A stretch of 64,000 nt of DNA. It comes from Diphasiastrum complanatum. Taxonomy: Eukaryota; Streptophyta; Lycopodiopsida; Lycopodiales; Lycopodiaceae. The notes under the pieces are model-generated. The model made no database searches. It saw only the letters and a program-made list of their open reading frames with translations, and had not been told where the DNA came from. Position 1 is the first letter of the stretch. Each line of letters starts with the position of its first letter. Below, piece by piece: positions 33,961 through 46,837 of this stretch. Location of the stretch: the NCBI GenBank assembly GCA_029204225.1, contig CM055100.1, positions 439,001 through 503,000 of the forward strand. Reading direction: 5' to 3'. Made by a program: the position numbers and the translations under genes.

Positions 33961-34887
33961 TCTCATTCCTTGTATGAACTTGCTTGTAGTGATCTACCTC
34001 CAAGAAAAACTGGTAGGGAAGTACGACTTGCATGGCATTGACGAAGGTGGAAATGTAAGGCAATTTTATAGAGATATTAACAAACTATATTCTAGGGAAG
34101 TACTACTACTTTTTTGGTACAATATTTTCACATGCTACTCTTGGAAATTTTATGATGTGTGGTGGATTAAAGTATGCATACTATTGGTTTGATGATATAT
34201 GTAATTATGCATGATAAATAGCTATAGTTTGACAACAATATTGAGTTGTCTTCATTGAGGATTTGATTAGATTATTCTGCATTTGAGAACAAGATTGTTG
34301 TATTGAGAACCTTTATTCTATGTTGTACATGCAAACAAAATCCCAGCAATGAGAATTTTTATTCTATTTTGCTTTTGCAACAAGACTACGAACTTTCGTT
34401 TTATATTTCACTGCTGAGAATCTTTATTCTATTTTACATTTGCGAACAAGATTTTGTTATGGTAATCTTTCTTCTAATTTGCATATATGATATGAGAACA
34501 AGATACTGGTAGCACTGAGAGTCTTTATTCCCTTTTCATATGTGAACTAAGATATTGGTTTGCCAAACTTTATCTATATCATATAAAACATTAGTGTTAC
34601 ATTTCTCCAAGAATGGTCTAACTATGTAGCAGAGGGAAGAGCATATCCAAATTTTTGGTCAAAACAAGCTTGAAGAGAAAACTGAGTAGCACAACTCTAC
34701 ACTAAATTCAAAGCATGTTCTGCATACATTGAACCTTTTGAAGAAGAATTTAATTTTGCAAGGCAAGCCCTTTACATTGATCCCCGTTCGATAGTTGTCC
34801 AAAATATTATGATTGTTAGATTAAGAGTGTTCAAAACATGCGCAATTGGCCGCACTCAGGACGTCTCCGTTGAACGCATAATTTTGA
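33961..34887. repeat. Exon-like block and degenerate ~70-bp tandem repeat
   Basis: 33992-34055 looks like a lone exon (IYLQEKLVGKYDLHGIDEGG, flanked by TTGTAG and GTAAGG), but no partner was found. 34270-34560 contains about five diverged copies of a ~70-bp unit centred on GAGAATCTTTATTCTATTTT followed by GAACAAGAT. No other feature is seen. Confidence 0.5.
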
Positions 34888-36292
34888 TGGTGTGGGAAGT
34901 ATTCTTTTGAAGTATTTTACAAACACTATGTTAGATTCAGGGATATTGTCAGTATACTTGTTATCTCCATAGGTCCTCTCTCATTCAGGCATTTTACCGA
35001 TCTTGTCCATTTCTTCCCGCTGTTCAAGCAAAGACTAGATAGGATGTTTACTAGATTGTTTGAGCAATTTAGATGTACTACGATGTGTCCTGTCTGTAAG
35101 AAGAAATGTCGTTTTGTTGAATACCAGACTAGCTTCATACTTTTCCTGCTAGTTCAGATCCCGGATGATGAGGAAGTTGTTGCTTCTGATCCTCAGATGG
35201 CCTCGTTCTCATATCTATCATCCATTAAAGACATTAGACACTTCCTTATCGATACCCCGGATGGATAGTGATTTCCTTGATGTTGATACTGAAGTGCTTT
35301 GTGATTTTTTCATTGGCTCTAATATCACGGCTAATGAATCAATGTCTGGAGATTAATCGAAATGTTTTTTTAATTTGCATGTCTATCATATAAATGACGA
35401 TAAATATATAACTACAACTTATTTGTGTAACTTTTTTGACTATCGTGAGGATGAGTTGCTTTGTTTATTATCCAACACAATTTCTGAATTCTCTGACATT
35501 GCAGATTTTGAAACCGAACACTTGGTGCCTAGTATTGATTATGATGATGAGAATGGCCTTATGACCGGTGAAGAATGTCTGATGAAAGCTTTATCAAATT
35601 TTGTTGAGCATGGACGAAGCATGCCATCTGATGAAGAATTCATGGTATTTCAATCCCAGATGGGCTTCACTCGTCCATCGTTAATGCATTTCATAGATGA
35701 TTCTTCTTCAGTAGCTGGCCATAATATTGATCATCCAGATCTGGTTGCTGCTACTAATGATGAATGTGTAACTATTTTAACTTCATTTCTTATGAATGTT
35801 ATTATCTCCTGAATGTGAACTGTTTATTTTTTAACTCTTATTCTCTATTGCAGGATGCTCTCATAATTGATGACTTTGTTGCGAGACGAGGTGGTTTTAG
35901 ACATCATGCTTCCTCGTTCCAAAGGGATAGTGGACTTGGCTACTATTTGAGGCATTTTCTAAAGAATGAGATCTGTATTGCTCATTCAAAGTTCAGTCTA
36001 GTTGGGGAGACAAAAATAATGGATGTTAAAGCTTTATCATATTATTTAGGAGGACATAAGTTTGTTAAAATAAATAAGATCATTTTTGTCAAGAGATCTT
36101 ATGTTTTGAACAGTCTAGTTTACTGATGAGAATGTTTCTTTAAGGAGATCCCATTATTCATTGTACTCTACGTATATTGAACTTAGTGGAAACAAGAATA
36201 ATGCACATCTATTAGATGCATACTCAAGTAGAGAATTTTTTCATGACAATACAACCATAGATGGAGATACAAAAACTGATGATGAAGAGTAA
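34888..36292 (+). pseudogene. Unrecognised exon-like coding blocks
   Basis: Three blocks look protein-coding. Block 1 (34888-35268) has FRHFTDLVHFFPLFKQRLDR and a CPVCKKKC metal-binding-like motif followed by FILFLLVQIP, then an acidic tail. Block 2 (35505-35767), preceded by CATTGCAG, has FETEHLVPSIDYDDENG and FVEHGRSMPSDEEFMVFQSQ and ends at a GTAACT donor in phase 0. Block 3 (35854-36059), after ATTGCAG and also phase 0, has DALIIDDFVARRGGFRHHAS and LRHFLKNEICIAHSKFS. A further open stretch, 36119-36292, ends in GDTKTDDEE and TAA but does not join in frame. The matching phases of blocks 2 and 3 argue for a genuine spliced gene, now probably broken. The CxxC followed by an L-x-L-x-IP strand faintly recalls ubiquitin-specific proteases; this is too weak to name. 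Confidence 0.4.
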
Positions 36293-37004
36293 ACACTTTG
36301 TTTTCTGTTGTGATATACTCAATACACTTACATTGAGTACATATCATTTGATTATGATGCTCTTCTCTCTTGCTTTTTTGAACTTGTCATAATTTGATGA
36401 TTATGATTACTGAATGTCTTTGTTATATTAAAATCATTTGTAGATGGCACATTCTCAAGAAGAATGTAATCTGTTATTCAGCAATATTCTAATTTCTCTC
36501 TTCCTGTATGAACTTGCATGCTTTTCTAAACTTGTTGTATTATGTGGATTTTGTTATTTGTCAAATCTAAACTCTACGGTAGAACCAATGAAATAATTGA
36601 CAAATATAGTTTCGTTTTTCATTGGTTCCTCCATGTTGTGCATTTCGATGAAATGTTGCCCGTGCTTGCCAATGTGATTTCTTCATCCCTTGTGATGACC
36701 AGACACTCAAGCTTCCATATGTGTTTGCAAAAAATGTTGTATGATCTCTTAGTATGTGCTGCACATGTCAAAATCATAATGTCAGTCTTATGCTTGAATC
36801 AAAATATATAGGAAAAATTAAAAGCATCTCGAAGCATTTATACTAACCATGTAATGAGTTATGTGATCTTCTCCCCATGCTTTTAATACTGCATCAACAA
36901 ACTCGACACAAGTCTTTTGTACAGATTTCTTATCAATATCAAAAAATTTATCTTTTCTTAAAACTTCAATCATACTCCGCACGCTGATCCAATATTGGAT
37001 AGTA
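36293..37004. other. Spacer ahead of the histone-like frame
   Basis: Mostly AT-rich. The reading frames are short and unconvincing. A minus-strand stretch, 36830-36970, reads MIEVLRKDKFFDIDKKS and VEFVDAVLKAWGEDHITHYM and could be an isolated exon of an unknown gene. A 14-bp perfect palindrome ATCCAATATTGGAT lies at about 36988-37001, just before the histone-like ATG. Confidence 0.3.
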
Positions 37005-37994
37005 ATGGCGCAGACTAAGCAAACAACACGAATCCACCCTGGTGGATTCCCAATCACATGAGAGGGTCAAGGAAATCCACTACCACCACCTCGTCCACCA
37101 CCACCTCCTCCTAGGCCAAGGGGCAGACGAAGAGACCCTCCCTGGCTGAAGGATATTCGGAAGCTACAGAAGACCAATAATCTTCTGATTCCAAAAGCTC
37201 ACATACAGAGATCCATAAAACAAGTTACAAGAAGTCTATCTACAGATGTGAGATGGACTGTAACAGCAATTGAGGCGCTGCACACTACATATGAGGATTT
37301 CTAAGTGAAATTTTTCTCAGATACTGTTGTTGCAGCTATCCATGCCAGGAGGGTGACCATCATGGCCAAGGATTTCAACATTGTGTTCAGGCTACAGGAC
37401 ACATATGACAAATTTGTAGAGTACTTTAGACCAGCTCCTTCCTCTCCTCCAAAACAAGATGCAGAGAAAAGAAAACAAAACCAGTCTCAAACATCCCAGC
37501 TTGTTTTTCGAGTACAGAGCAGGAGTGTTTCAAAGAAGAGGAGGTCTCATGACCCTCCTAATAAAATGAGGGATTTTTCAAAGCCATCTCCTCTGCATGA
37601 GATTCTAACTGCTCTACAATCTCTTCCTAAGTCTTCTTCTTCTCCTCCTAGAACTCAATCTCCATCTTTTCCTCCTAAATGTTACTCTCCTAATAAATGT
37701 CCTCCTCCTTCAAAATCTCAGTCTCCTCCTATCCTCAAAAATATTAGTTCCCCACCTCCTTTTCTAAGAAATGATCTAGATGATTTTGTAAATGTGAATG
37801 TAGAATCAATTTTGAATGACAATTCTTTTAGTGGTTTATCTGTATTACTTCCTTCACCCCCTGCATTTGCCTTTGTAAATATTCCTCAATATGTACAGTA
37901 TGACCAATTGTTAAACACATATCTTAAAGCTTTTGGTCTCTATACAATTTTAAGATGCCGAAGACCAATGTTGGTCTTCCCCTTTCTAAATTAG
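37005..37994 (+). pseudogene. Histone H3/CENH3-like frame with Ser/Pro-rich extension
   Basis: A single frame of 330 codons with two internal stops (TGA 37059, TAA 37302). It starts MAQTKQTTRIHPGG, clearly related to the H3 tail ARTKQTARKSTGG. After a Pro-rich stretch (about 37074-37130) comes a histone fold: WLKDIRKLQKTNNLLIP (alpha-N), STDVRWTVTAIEAL (loop 1/alpha-2 start) and FFSDTVVAAIHARRVTIMAKD (end of alpha-2, loop 2, alpha-3). KTxNLLIP, RWT and AIHARRVT are closer to plant CENH3 than to canonical H3, but loop 1 lacks the CENH3 insertion. Beyond the fold a ~190-residue Ser/Pro/Lys-rich tail follows, with repeated SPP and SQSPP, unlike any histone. A single-copy pseudogene or a domain captured by a transposon is likely. 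The next frame downstream is Ulp1-like. Confidence 0.7.
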
Positions 37995-37998
37995 ATAC

Positions 37999-38757
37999 AT
38001 GAGCAGGAATAAAATGCTAGAGGACAATGTAGGAGGGGGGGCAATTCAGTATTGGATGGAGTTTTTCTAGACCCCACTGTTTATAGATGTAGCATTGTTT
38101 CCGCTTCAATTCATGGCTACTTTTGATTGTCCTGATTTCAAAAGTTTGCACAATGATATGTTCCAATACGTCAGACTAGAGACTCCAATTCTCATGCTCC
38201 CATACATAACAAAGTAAGTAAATTTCTATCAGATTTTATTAAGTTGAATTTTTTATATGAATTTTGATTTCACATTCATTCTCATAAATTTATGATTTTC
38301 TGATTGCAGTGATCATTGGAGCTTATATGTGTTGTCCTTATATGTCAATGATGAGGGTGTGTCTAGTCCAGTTTGTTTAAAGATGAACTCTATTACATAC
38401 AAACACACAAAATTGCCAGGAGCCATATCCAGAAAATACTGGAACTCTTTCCAGTACCACATGCAAGAGCATACACGAAGCTGAAAATGGTTGATGCAGA
38501 GGTAAAAAATTTTCAATATCGGTTCGACGCACCCTTGTAGTTATTGCTTGGTTTCTTTTCATATCGTGCGCGCTAATCCGATATTCAAACAATATTTATT
38601 GGATATCGGTTTGACGCGCACTTGTTTCCATTGTAGATTTTATTATAAACTCTTGCACGTTGATCTGATATTACATGGTGTTAAAATTTGGTTACTAACT
38701 TTTGTTTGTATTAAGTATTGCAGTCCTCCCAGCAGGTTGATTCTGTCAGGAATATTT
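37999..38757 (+). pseudogene. Degenerate Ulp1-type (C48) SUMO protease domain in three exons
   Basis: Exon A, 37999-38213: FPLQFMATFDCPDFKSLHND and YVRLETPILMLPYIT, donor GTAAGT, one internal TAG. Exon B, 38310-38501 after GATTGCAG: the join restores Asn then DHWSLYVLSLYVNDEG, the expected catalytic His-Trp. A frame slip then gives KDELYYIQTHKIARSHIQKI and FPVPHARAYTKLKMVDAE, with Asp in the place of the usual F-x-D-S-L. Exon C, from 38724 after ATTGCAG: SSQQVDSV, matching the Q-x-DS that precedes the catalytic Cys, but the DCG itself appears deleted. The His, Asp, Gln series in the right order and spacing supports C48 peptidase. The active Cys is missing, so it is inactive. Plant transposons often carry such domains. 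Confidence 0.6.
38520..38675. repeat. Inverted and direct repeats of a GCGCAC/ATCCGATAT motif
   Basis: 38567-38621 folds as an imperfect hairpin: GTGCGCGCTAATCCGATATT pairs with TGGATATCGGTTTGACGCGC, about 18 of 22 positions by eye. Related words occur at 38527 (ATCGGTTCGACGCAC), 38653 (GCACGTTGATCTGATAT) and, outside this segment, 36978 (CGCACGCTGATCCAATAT). It lies in the putative intron between exons B and C of the Ulp1-like region, so it may be a MITE-like insertion. Confidence 0.5.
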
Positions 38758-41190
<2,433 letters not shown>

Positions 41191-41660
41191 TATTGGTCCA
41201 AGCATTGAATAAATGTGCTAATGTTCCAGACATTACAAAAAATTTGCTACCCATTAAGGCCATTATAGATTTTAATATGAGTGTAGAATTTGATAATCAC
41301 AAGTGTCTTGTGAAACACAATCTAAATAGCCACATGATTGCTAAAGGAATGGTAAAATATACAATTTGAAATCAAATGTACCTAGTGAGTTTGATTTCAT
41401 GTCCATTGAAGATCAATCCATGTTATGGAATAATTCTTATGGGCAACTCAAGTTTTCTTGCATGTAGATGTTAAGTAGAAAGTATATGGTACTTGTTTTG
41501 CCTAGCATAGAGAAAAATAAGGCATGTATGCGACTATCTGTTAAAGACAAACATCATAGGCTTCAATTCTCTCCTAGCACTTATGGATCGAAGTGGTTGA
41601 TTGAATTAATCCATTCAAATGTATGTCGACCATGCAACAAATGTCATTGCAAGCATTGTG
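41191..41660 (+). pseudogene. Eroded Copia protease-to-integrase fragment
   Basis: VPDITKNLLPIKAIIDFNMS and VEFDNHKCLVKHNLNSHMIA match the end of a Copia protease domain (compare VQYVLGLANNLLSIGMMAD in the 1069-1605 remnant). KDKHHRLQFSPSTYGSKWLI and ELIHSNVCRP match the pre-integrase GKHHRLPF...LELIHSDVCGP, with the first integrase Asp changed to Asn. The intervening frame is broken. The same Copia branch as the remnant at 1-1450 is likely. Confidence 0.7.
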
Positions 41661-41696
41661 AACAAGTACCTTGCAACATTTAACTTGTTTCTAGAA

Positions 41697-42480
41697 TCAG
41701 AAAAGTAGAGTGAGCTGTCTTTTGATGGTGAACTCTACTGGAGAGAATAATTTCACTTGTAATTTGTGTAATGTGGAAATGCCACTAGAATGCCACCTAA
41801 GGAGCTCTCTTGCTTATTTAAGAGACTCCCCCTTTGTAGAATGGAGCTTTTTATGCATTGTATCTACTCCATGTCCAAATGAGAAGAGCCTCCACGAGTT
41901 TGATACAACACTAAGCTCCTTGATCATGGTGGTTTTCTTGAGTGATGTTCCTATGATCATGCACTTCATTCTCTTTGTGCGTGGTTGTGGATTTAGTTTC
42001 CTGCTTTTTGTAGATTAATGTAGGAATTAGCATTCAAGGAAACTAAAAAGGCTAAAATTGTGGTGTGGATCTTGCATATCCATTTACATTTCATTTCTTT
42101 ATGTTCTTGGAAAGTCCAAAAATCAAGAGATGAGTGTTTCTTGATTTTTGGAATCTCAAAATGTTGTCTAGTTAGTCCTTGTTTCTTGTTTCTTGATTCT
42201 TGCATTAGGTAGAATGTATGTGTTAGCTTAGTTTTAGTTTTTAGGATTTGTTCATTCTGATTTGCAGTAGTTAGAAGTAGAATCCATCGATGTTCAATTG
42301 AGCAGTAACATAGATAATGTTTTGAATGCATTGGCTTGTATTTGGTGGTTTATGCATGTGCATTCAGTTTAAGAGTGACCTCCTTGAGTGTCCTCTGATA
42401 GGCAGGACAAACTACAACGTTCATCAGACCATTTTGCCTGATCCGAGTAATGGACTAAGAAGATAATCATCAAGAATGCC
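41697..42480 (+). repeat. Old solo or truncated LTR of the 44409 gypsy family
   Basis: Runs parallel to the LTRs at 44409-45388 and 50462-51547 from about AAAGTAGAGTGAGC to the GGCAGGACAA...TACAA region. Shared words include CACCTAAGGAGCTCTCTTGC and TTATTTAAGAGACTCCC. It is far more diverged than those two are from each other, and no TG start or terminal CA is preserved. Confidence 0.75.
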
Positions 42481-42848
42481 CAAGACCCTGGGGGGTGGTG
42501 GGCCTCAAGCGAGCTTCCTGTCATTTATGAGCGAGCTTTTCACCATTTTATTTAGCATCTAATTTTTTTTTCTCTCATTTGTGTGCAAAATTGTTTATAT
42601 TTATCTTTCTCTCTCGTCTATGTGCGCATTTGTATTATACCTATATTTTTCTCTCTCATCCGTGTGCACATTTTCTCAATTTTTCTCCATGTCATTTTAT
42701 GTTTTTTTGCAATTTTTGTGACAGAAAAGATTGATAAGAACAAATGAATCTAGTGATGATTAAAGTAGTTAATGCATACACATAAATTATTGAGAGAGTT
42801 ATAAAGTCAATTTTTTGACACATTAAAAGATTAATAACATCACTCACA
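42481..42848. repeat. Spacer with three ~40-bp repeats
   Basis: TCTCTC(A/G)T(T/C)(T/C)(G/A)TGTGC(A/G)CATTTG-like units recur at about 42571, 42608 and 42649. Otherwise the stretch is AT-rich without genes. Confidence 0.5.
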
Positions 42849-43677
42849 TTAATATATATGTCTACTTGACAGTATTTGGAGTAGCTCACTCTTCATAAGC
42901 TGAGATTGGTGCATACACATATTGTGGTTTATGTCTAGTCCTAGGACATGTAACAGAACATAGTATACATGCTTGCATGCAAGGTAAGATTTTCCAATTT
43001 TTTCTCGACATTGAAAATCTTGACATGAACAAGAAGGATTCTCTGAGATGTGTATATCATAAGCTTCATCTTTCTTAACTGAGTTTTCTGTTTCCAATAA
43101 GAACACCTCGTGCTCAAAATGTTTAAACACTTTCACTGATAAAACTTCAGCTTGCAATTTCAAAGCTAGATATATCTTCTTTGAAGCCTCATTGGATATG
43201 CTTGTTCGAATGCGGGTCCTTCTTTGACTGATTTCTGGAAGATGGACTTGTTCAGTAGTAGCTAGAACAAATCCAGCTCTTTCTAACATCTCCTTCTCCT
43301 CACATAACAAGTTTGTTCCTTTTTGAACTGGCCATATGGAAGGTAGTTCAAGTTGTCCACAAACAACTGATGAGCATGGTCTCCACATGTGGTCCACGCT
43401 ATCATTACAAAACCACATGAATTGTTTTTTTTTTACCACCACTCCATTCACGCATTCCCAAAAAGCAAGGGGCTAGAGTGCCCTTTGAACTATTTTTACT
43501 TTGCTTTTGGCACTTTCCTGTTGGAGCTCCTAGCCATCCCATGCACTTGACTATGCTTCTTGGTTTAGTTCTACGTATCGCCCAAAGTGTGTCATGTACA
43601 TTTGTCTCCTTCACAATACTCAATGTGCTTGTTGAAGATCCTCCTTGAAATATTTGTTCCTTCTCTGCAGCCTCCAC
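42849..43677 (-). pseudogene. SWIM zinc-finger protein, one frameshift
   Basis: Two overlapping minus-strand frames. The first (43677-43405) has IRRTKPRSIVKCMGWLGAPT and LAPCFLGMREW. The second (43451-42849) has FMWFCNDSVDHMWRPC, LLCEEKEMLERAGFVLATTE, and a SWIM finger CSCQDFQC...LACKH (pattern CxC...CxH), followed by VYYVLLHVLGLD, which resembles ZSWIM2/MEKK1-type fingers. The switch occurs at a T9 run near 43426-43434, so a one-base indel, or a sequencing error there, separates the parts. A joined protein would be about 270 residues. SWIM fingers bind DNA or protein and are also common in MULE/FAR1 transposases, but no transposase core is seen. Confidence 0.65.
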
Positions 43678-44403
43678 ATTTATAGGCTCTACATTAGGAA
43701 ATCACACAATCTACAAATACTTAACATATTTACAAGGTAGCTTGCCAAGATCACTGAACAGGAGTTCGAGAGTCACAACTTCCATTTGTGGAGAGAGAGA
43801 CATTTTGCTGCTACTAGCTATAGAACAATGATTTTGAATGTAATTTATGCTAGGCTGATGATCTTTTCCCGAGGTGAGTCCTCACACTGAACCCAATTGG
43901 GAATGGATTCTATTGTAAACAAAAAGCTTCTAGTGAGTTTAAAAGCATGCATTGCAAGGCAACGAGCTATGTACTAAATCTCGCAAACCAAGTTTCTCTT
44001 GCTGGCAACATGCTCAGAATGCTGCAAGACAAAAGTAAAAGTGGAGTCTCACTAACAATACACCAATCTCATACATTGACCTCAATAATTGGTATTGTCT
44101 ACATGACCAAAAAGTATAACTCGATGAAATCTATGTAGTAACTAGCTCCTACATTGCATCATTCTTAAAACTCCCAACCTAATGCAAGATGCCATGGTGC
44201 TGTTCTGGTAAAAGCTTCAAAAAATGCAGAAGTTGGCACTGACGTCGATATCCAAAAGTCAAACCTGTATACAAAACTTTGAGTTGTTTTTAGCCTTAAA
44301 AATCATGAATGTTTTGTGCCTTTGAGAATAGAGGTGCTTGAAACAAATATGACTACTTGGACATATATGTTTGTGTGTGTCAATGTATGTGTGTGTGTGT
44401 GCC
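43678..44403. other. Spacer with TG-rich run
   Basis: No supported gene. A (TG)n-like stretch lies at about 44371-44402, beside the insertion point of the gypsy element. Confidence 0.35.
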
Positions 44404-44408
44404 TACAT
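44404..44408. other. Target-site duplication, left copy (TACAT)
   Basis: Identical to 51548-51552, flanking the gypsy element exactly at its TG and CA ends. Confidence 0.9.
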
Positions 44409-45388
44409 TGTTGGATGATCCTGACGAATCCCCAAAATACTCGACCAGAGCTATCCAAGAGCATCTCTCACCTTTAGACCAAGGAGGTTTGTGAAAAGAC
44501 GAGACGAATGAGGACTGAGAGCCGAGTATGAGAGCTGAGGAATACTAGTTAATATTGTCAAGTAGAAACTATGTAAGCCTCATGGTGAATCCCGAAAGAT
44601 GGAATGACCATGTAGGAACTAGTATTTCTAGGCAAATGTAATAAATGCAAGTAGACCCCTCTTAAAGAAAGTAGAGTGAGCCACCTTTTGATGGTGACCT
44701 CTAGTGGAGAGCAATATTCCACTTGTAATTTGTAAAATGTGGAAATTCCACTAGGATGCCACCTAAGGAGCTCTCTTGCTTATTTAAGAGACTCCCTCTT
44801 TGTGAAGAGGAGCTTTTTGTGTATTGTATCAACTCCATGCTGAAATGAGAAGAGCCTCCATGAGTTAGATGCATCCATTGAGCTCCTTGATCATGATGGT
44901 TTTCTTGAGTGATGCCCCTATGATCATGCCCTTCCATTCATATTGAGTGTGGTTGTGGATTTAGAGTGGATTAGTTTTCTTGCTTTCCTAGTTGTGATTT
45001 AGATTTCATGTTTTCTTGTGGATTAATGTAGGAGCCAGCATTCAAGTAAACTAACTAGGCTAGAAATGTGGCATAAATCTTGCATATTCCCTAACATTCT
45101 AGTTCTTATGCAAGTAAAGTAGTGTAGGATCTTATTTTAGTTCATTTTGCGACAAAGTAGAAGTAGAATTTCATTGTTTGTTCAACATGCACACTGATTT
45201 TATGGTTGAACATTTTGGCATGTATGAGTGGTTGTTTATGCCCAAGAGTGACTTCCCTGGATTGTCCTCTGACAGGCAGGACAATACTACAATGATTATC
45301 AGCCCCTTTTGCCAAATCTGGGCCTTAAAACAAGAAAGAAACAAAGAAGACTAGTAAATAGATTCTATAGGCTCTAAAGATGTCAACA
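44409..45388 (+). repeat. 5' LTR of the non-autonomous gypsy element
   Basis: 980 bp, TGTTGGATGATCCTGACG to AAAGATGTCAACA. It lacks a ~105-bp segment around the phrase TTCTTGATATTCTTGGGATG that is present in the other LTR. A TTATTTAAGAG TATA-like box lies at about 44780. Confidence 0.9.
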
Positions 45389-45405
45389 TTTGGCACCGTT
45401 GCTGC
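45389..45405 (+). promoter_or_regulatory. Probable primer binding site
   Basis: TTTGGCACCGTTGCTGC directly follows the LTR. It resembles the TGGCGCCGTTGCCGG site used by several plant gypsy lineages, with a few differences, so it may be a mutated site. Confidence 0.55.
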
Positions 45406-45714
45406 TTGAACTCCACACCTCATAAACCCACACCTGCTGCAGCACTGTTCTTGAACAAATCCATAACAGTTCTAATCTGCAGTCTACCTTGCAAACGAAC
45501 TACCCTACCTGCAAAACAACCTGCAAGAAACAACAATCGCAGGCAAATAGACTTGCTTGCGAATCCGTCTGAAAACCAACTTGCTTGCACCTGAACCTGC
45601 AAACCAACCAGCAAGCCACAACAACTGCACACACAAGCGATTAGACTTGCCTTAGTATCAAACTGCAAAACCATAGCCCACACCCATCCACTACACTCCT
45701 TCAACCGCCCCGTC

Positions 45715-46385
45715 ACGCTCCATTTCCTTCATATCTCAATCGACGCTCCATTTCCTTCATATCTCAACCAACGCTCCATTTCCTTCATATCTCAGCCGAC
45801 GCTTTCCTTCAAACCTCAACCGAAACTTCCCTTCACATCTCAGCTGACGCCCTCCGCTCACATCTCAGTCGACGCCCTCCGCTCACATCTTAACCAACGC
45901 CCTCCGCACATATCTCAACCGATGATTTTGTTGCGACTCTAAACCGACGTTTTTTTTCAAATCTCAACCGACGATTTTTTTCAAATCTCAACCGACGATT
46001 TTTTTTCAAATCTCAACCGACACTTTTTTTTTTCAAATCTCAACCGACGATTTTTTTTAGATCTCGACCGTCGGGTTCGCGTCAGATCTTGACCGACGAG
46101 TTTTTGATCAGGTTTCGACCGACGGGTTTTCGATCAGATCTCGACCGACGGTTTTTTATCAGATCTCCACCAACGGGTTTGCGTCAGATCTCGACGGACG
46201 GATTCGTGTCAGATCTCGATCGAGGGGTCTTCGATCAGATCTCGACCGACGGGTTCGCGTCAGATCTCGACCGACGGATTTTCGATCAGATCTAGACCGA
46301 AAAGTTTGCGTCAGATCTCGACCAACAGTTCTAGGTCCAACTCGACCGACGGGATTTCTCACCATCTCAACCGACCAACTCCATG
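45715..46385 (+). repeat. 25-bp minisatellite, about 26 copies
   Basis: Units of 24-27 bp ending in (TCTCAACCGA)CG or TCGACCGACG. Early units begin CGCTCCATTTCCTTCATA. Middle ones have CGATTTTTTTCAAA. Late ones have CGGGTTCGCGTCAGA. The array homogenises in three blocks. It lies in the leader between primer site and gag. Both strands are open over parts of it, but the frames are repeat artefacts. Confidence 0.9.
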
Positions 46386-46837
46386 CCAAACCACAGAACT
46401 TTCAAATGACACCTTTGATTGGCATTTCGACCGAACCACCATCTCCCCAAAGCCTTAGAGGCTGAAAAAAAAAATGAACACCAAAAAAATTTCAAAAAAA
46501 TAAAACTCATACCAATAGAAAGCCCTTTTTATACGGAGTCTCCACCTTCACTTCTTTTAACACCCTAAAAAAATCCAAAAACACCAAAAACTCTAAAAAA
46601 TCCAAAAACACTAGAAACACATACCCAACACAAAAAAGACACAACAATACCCAATGGCCGACAATACAGATCCTGAAATCCCAGAAGATTATCAATGCGG
46701 GCCCAAATACACGAGCCATCTACAAACCCATTCGAGGGACAAAAACCTGATAGAGCTGAGTCCTCACGCGCACAACCCCAATTTATGGTGCTGAACTCTC
46801 ACAGGCTAGAACCAACCTTAATGGAGTCTCTGCTACC

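Noticed and set aside
34888-35268. Ubiquitin-specific protease call for the CxxC block
   Set aside because: Only a short resemblance, with no catalytic Cys or His box visible.
45715-46385. CRISPR-like array
   Set aside because: Contiguous degenerate repeats without unique spacers, inside a plant retrotransposon.
45420-46389. Open frames on both strands over the 25-bp array
   Set aside because: Periodic products of the minisatellite, with no similarity beyond the repeat.
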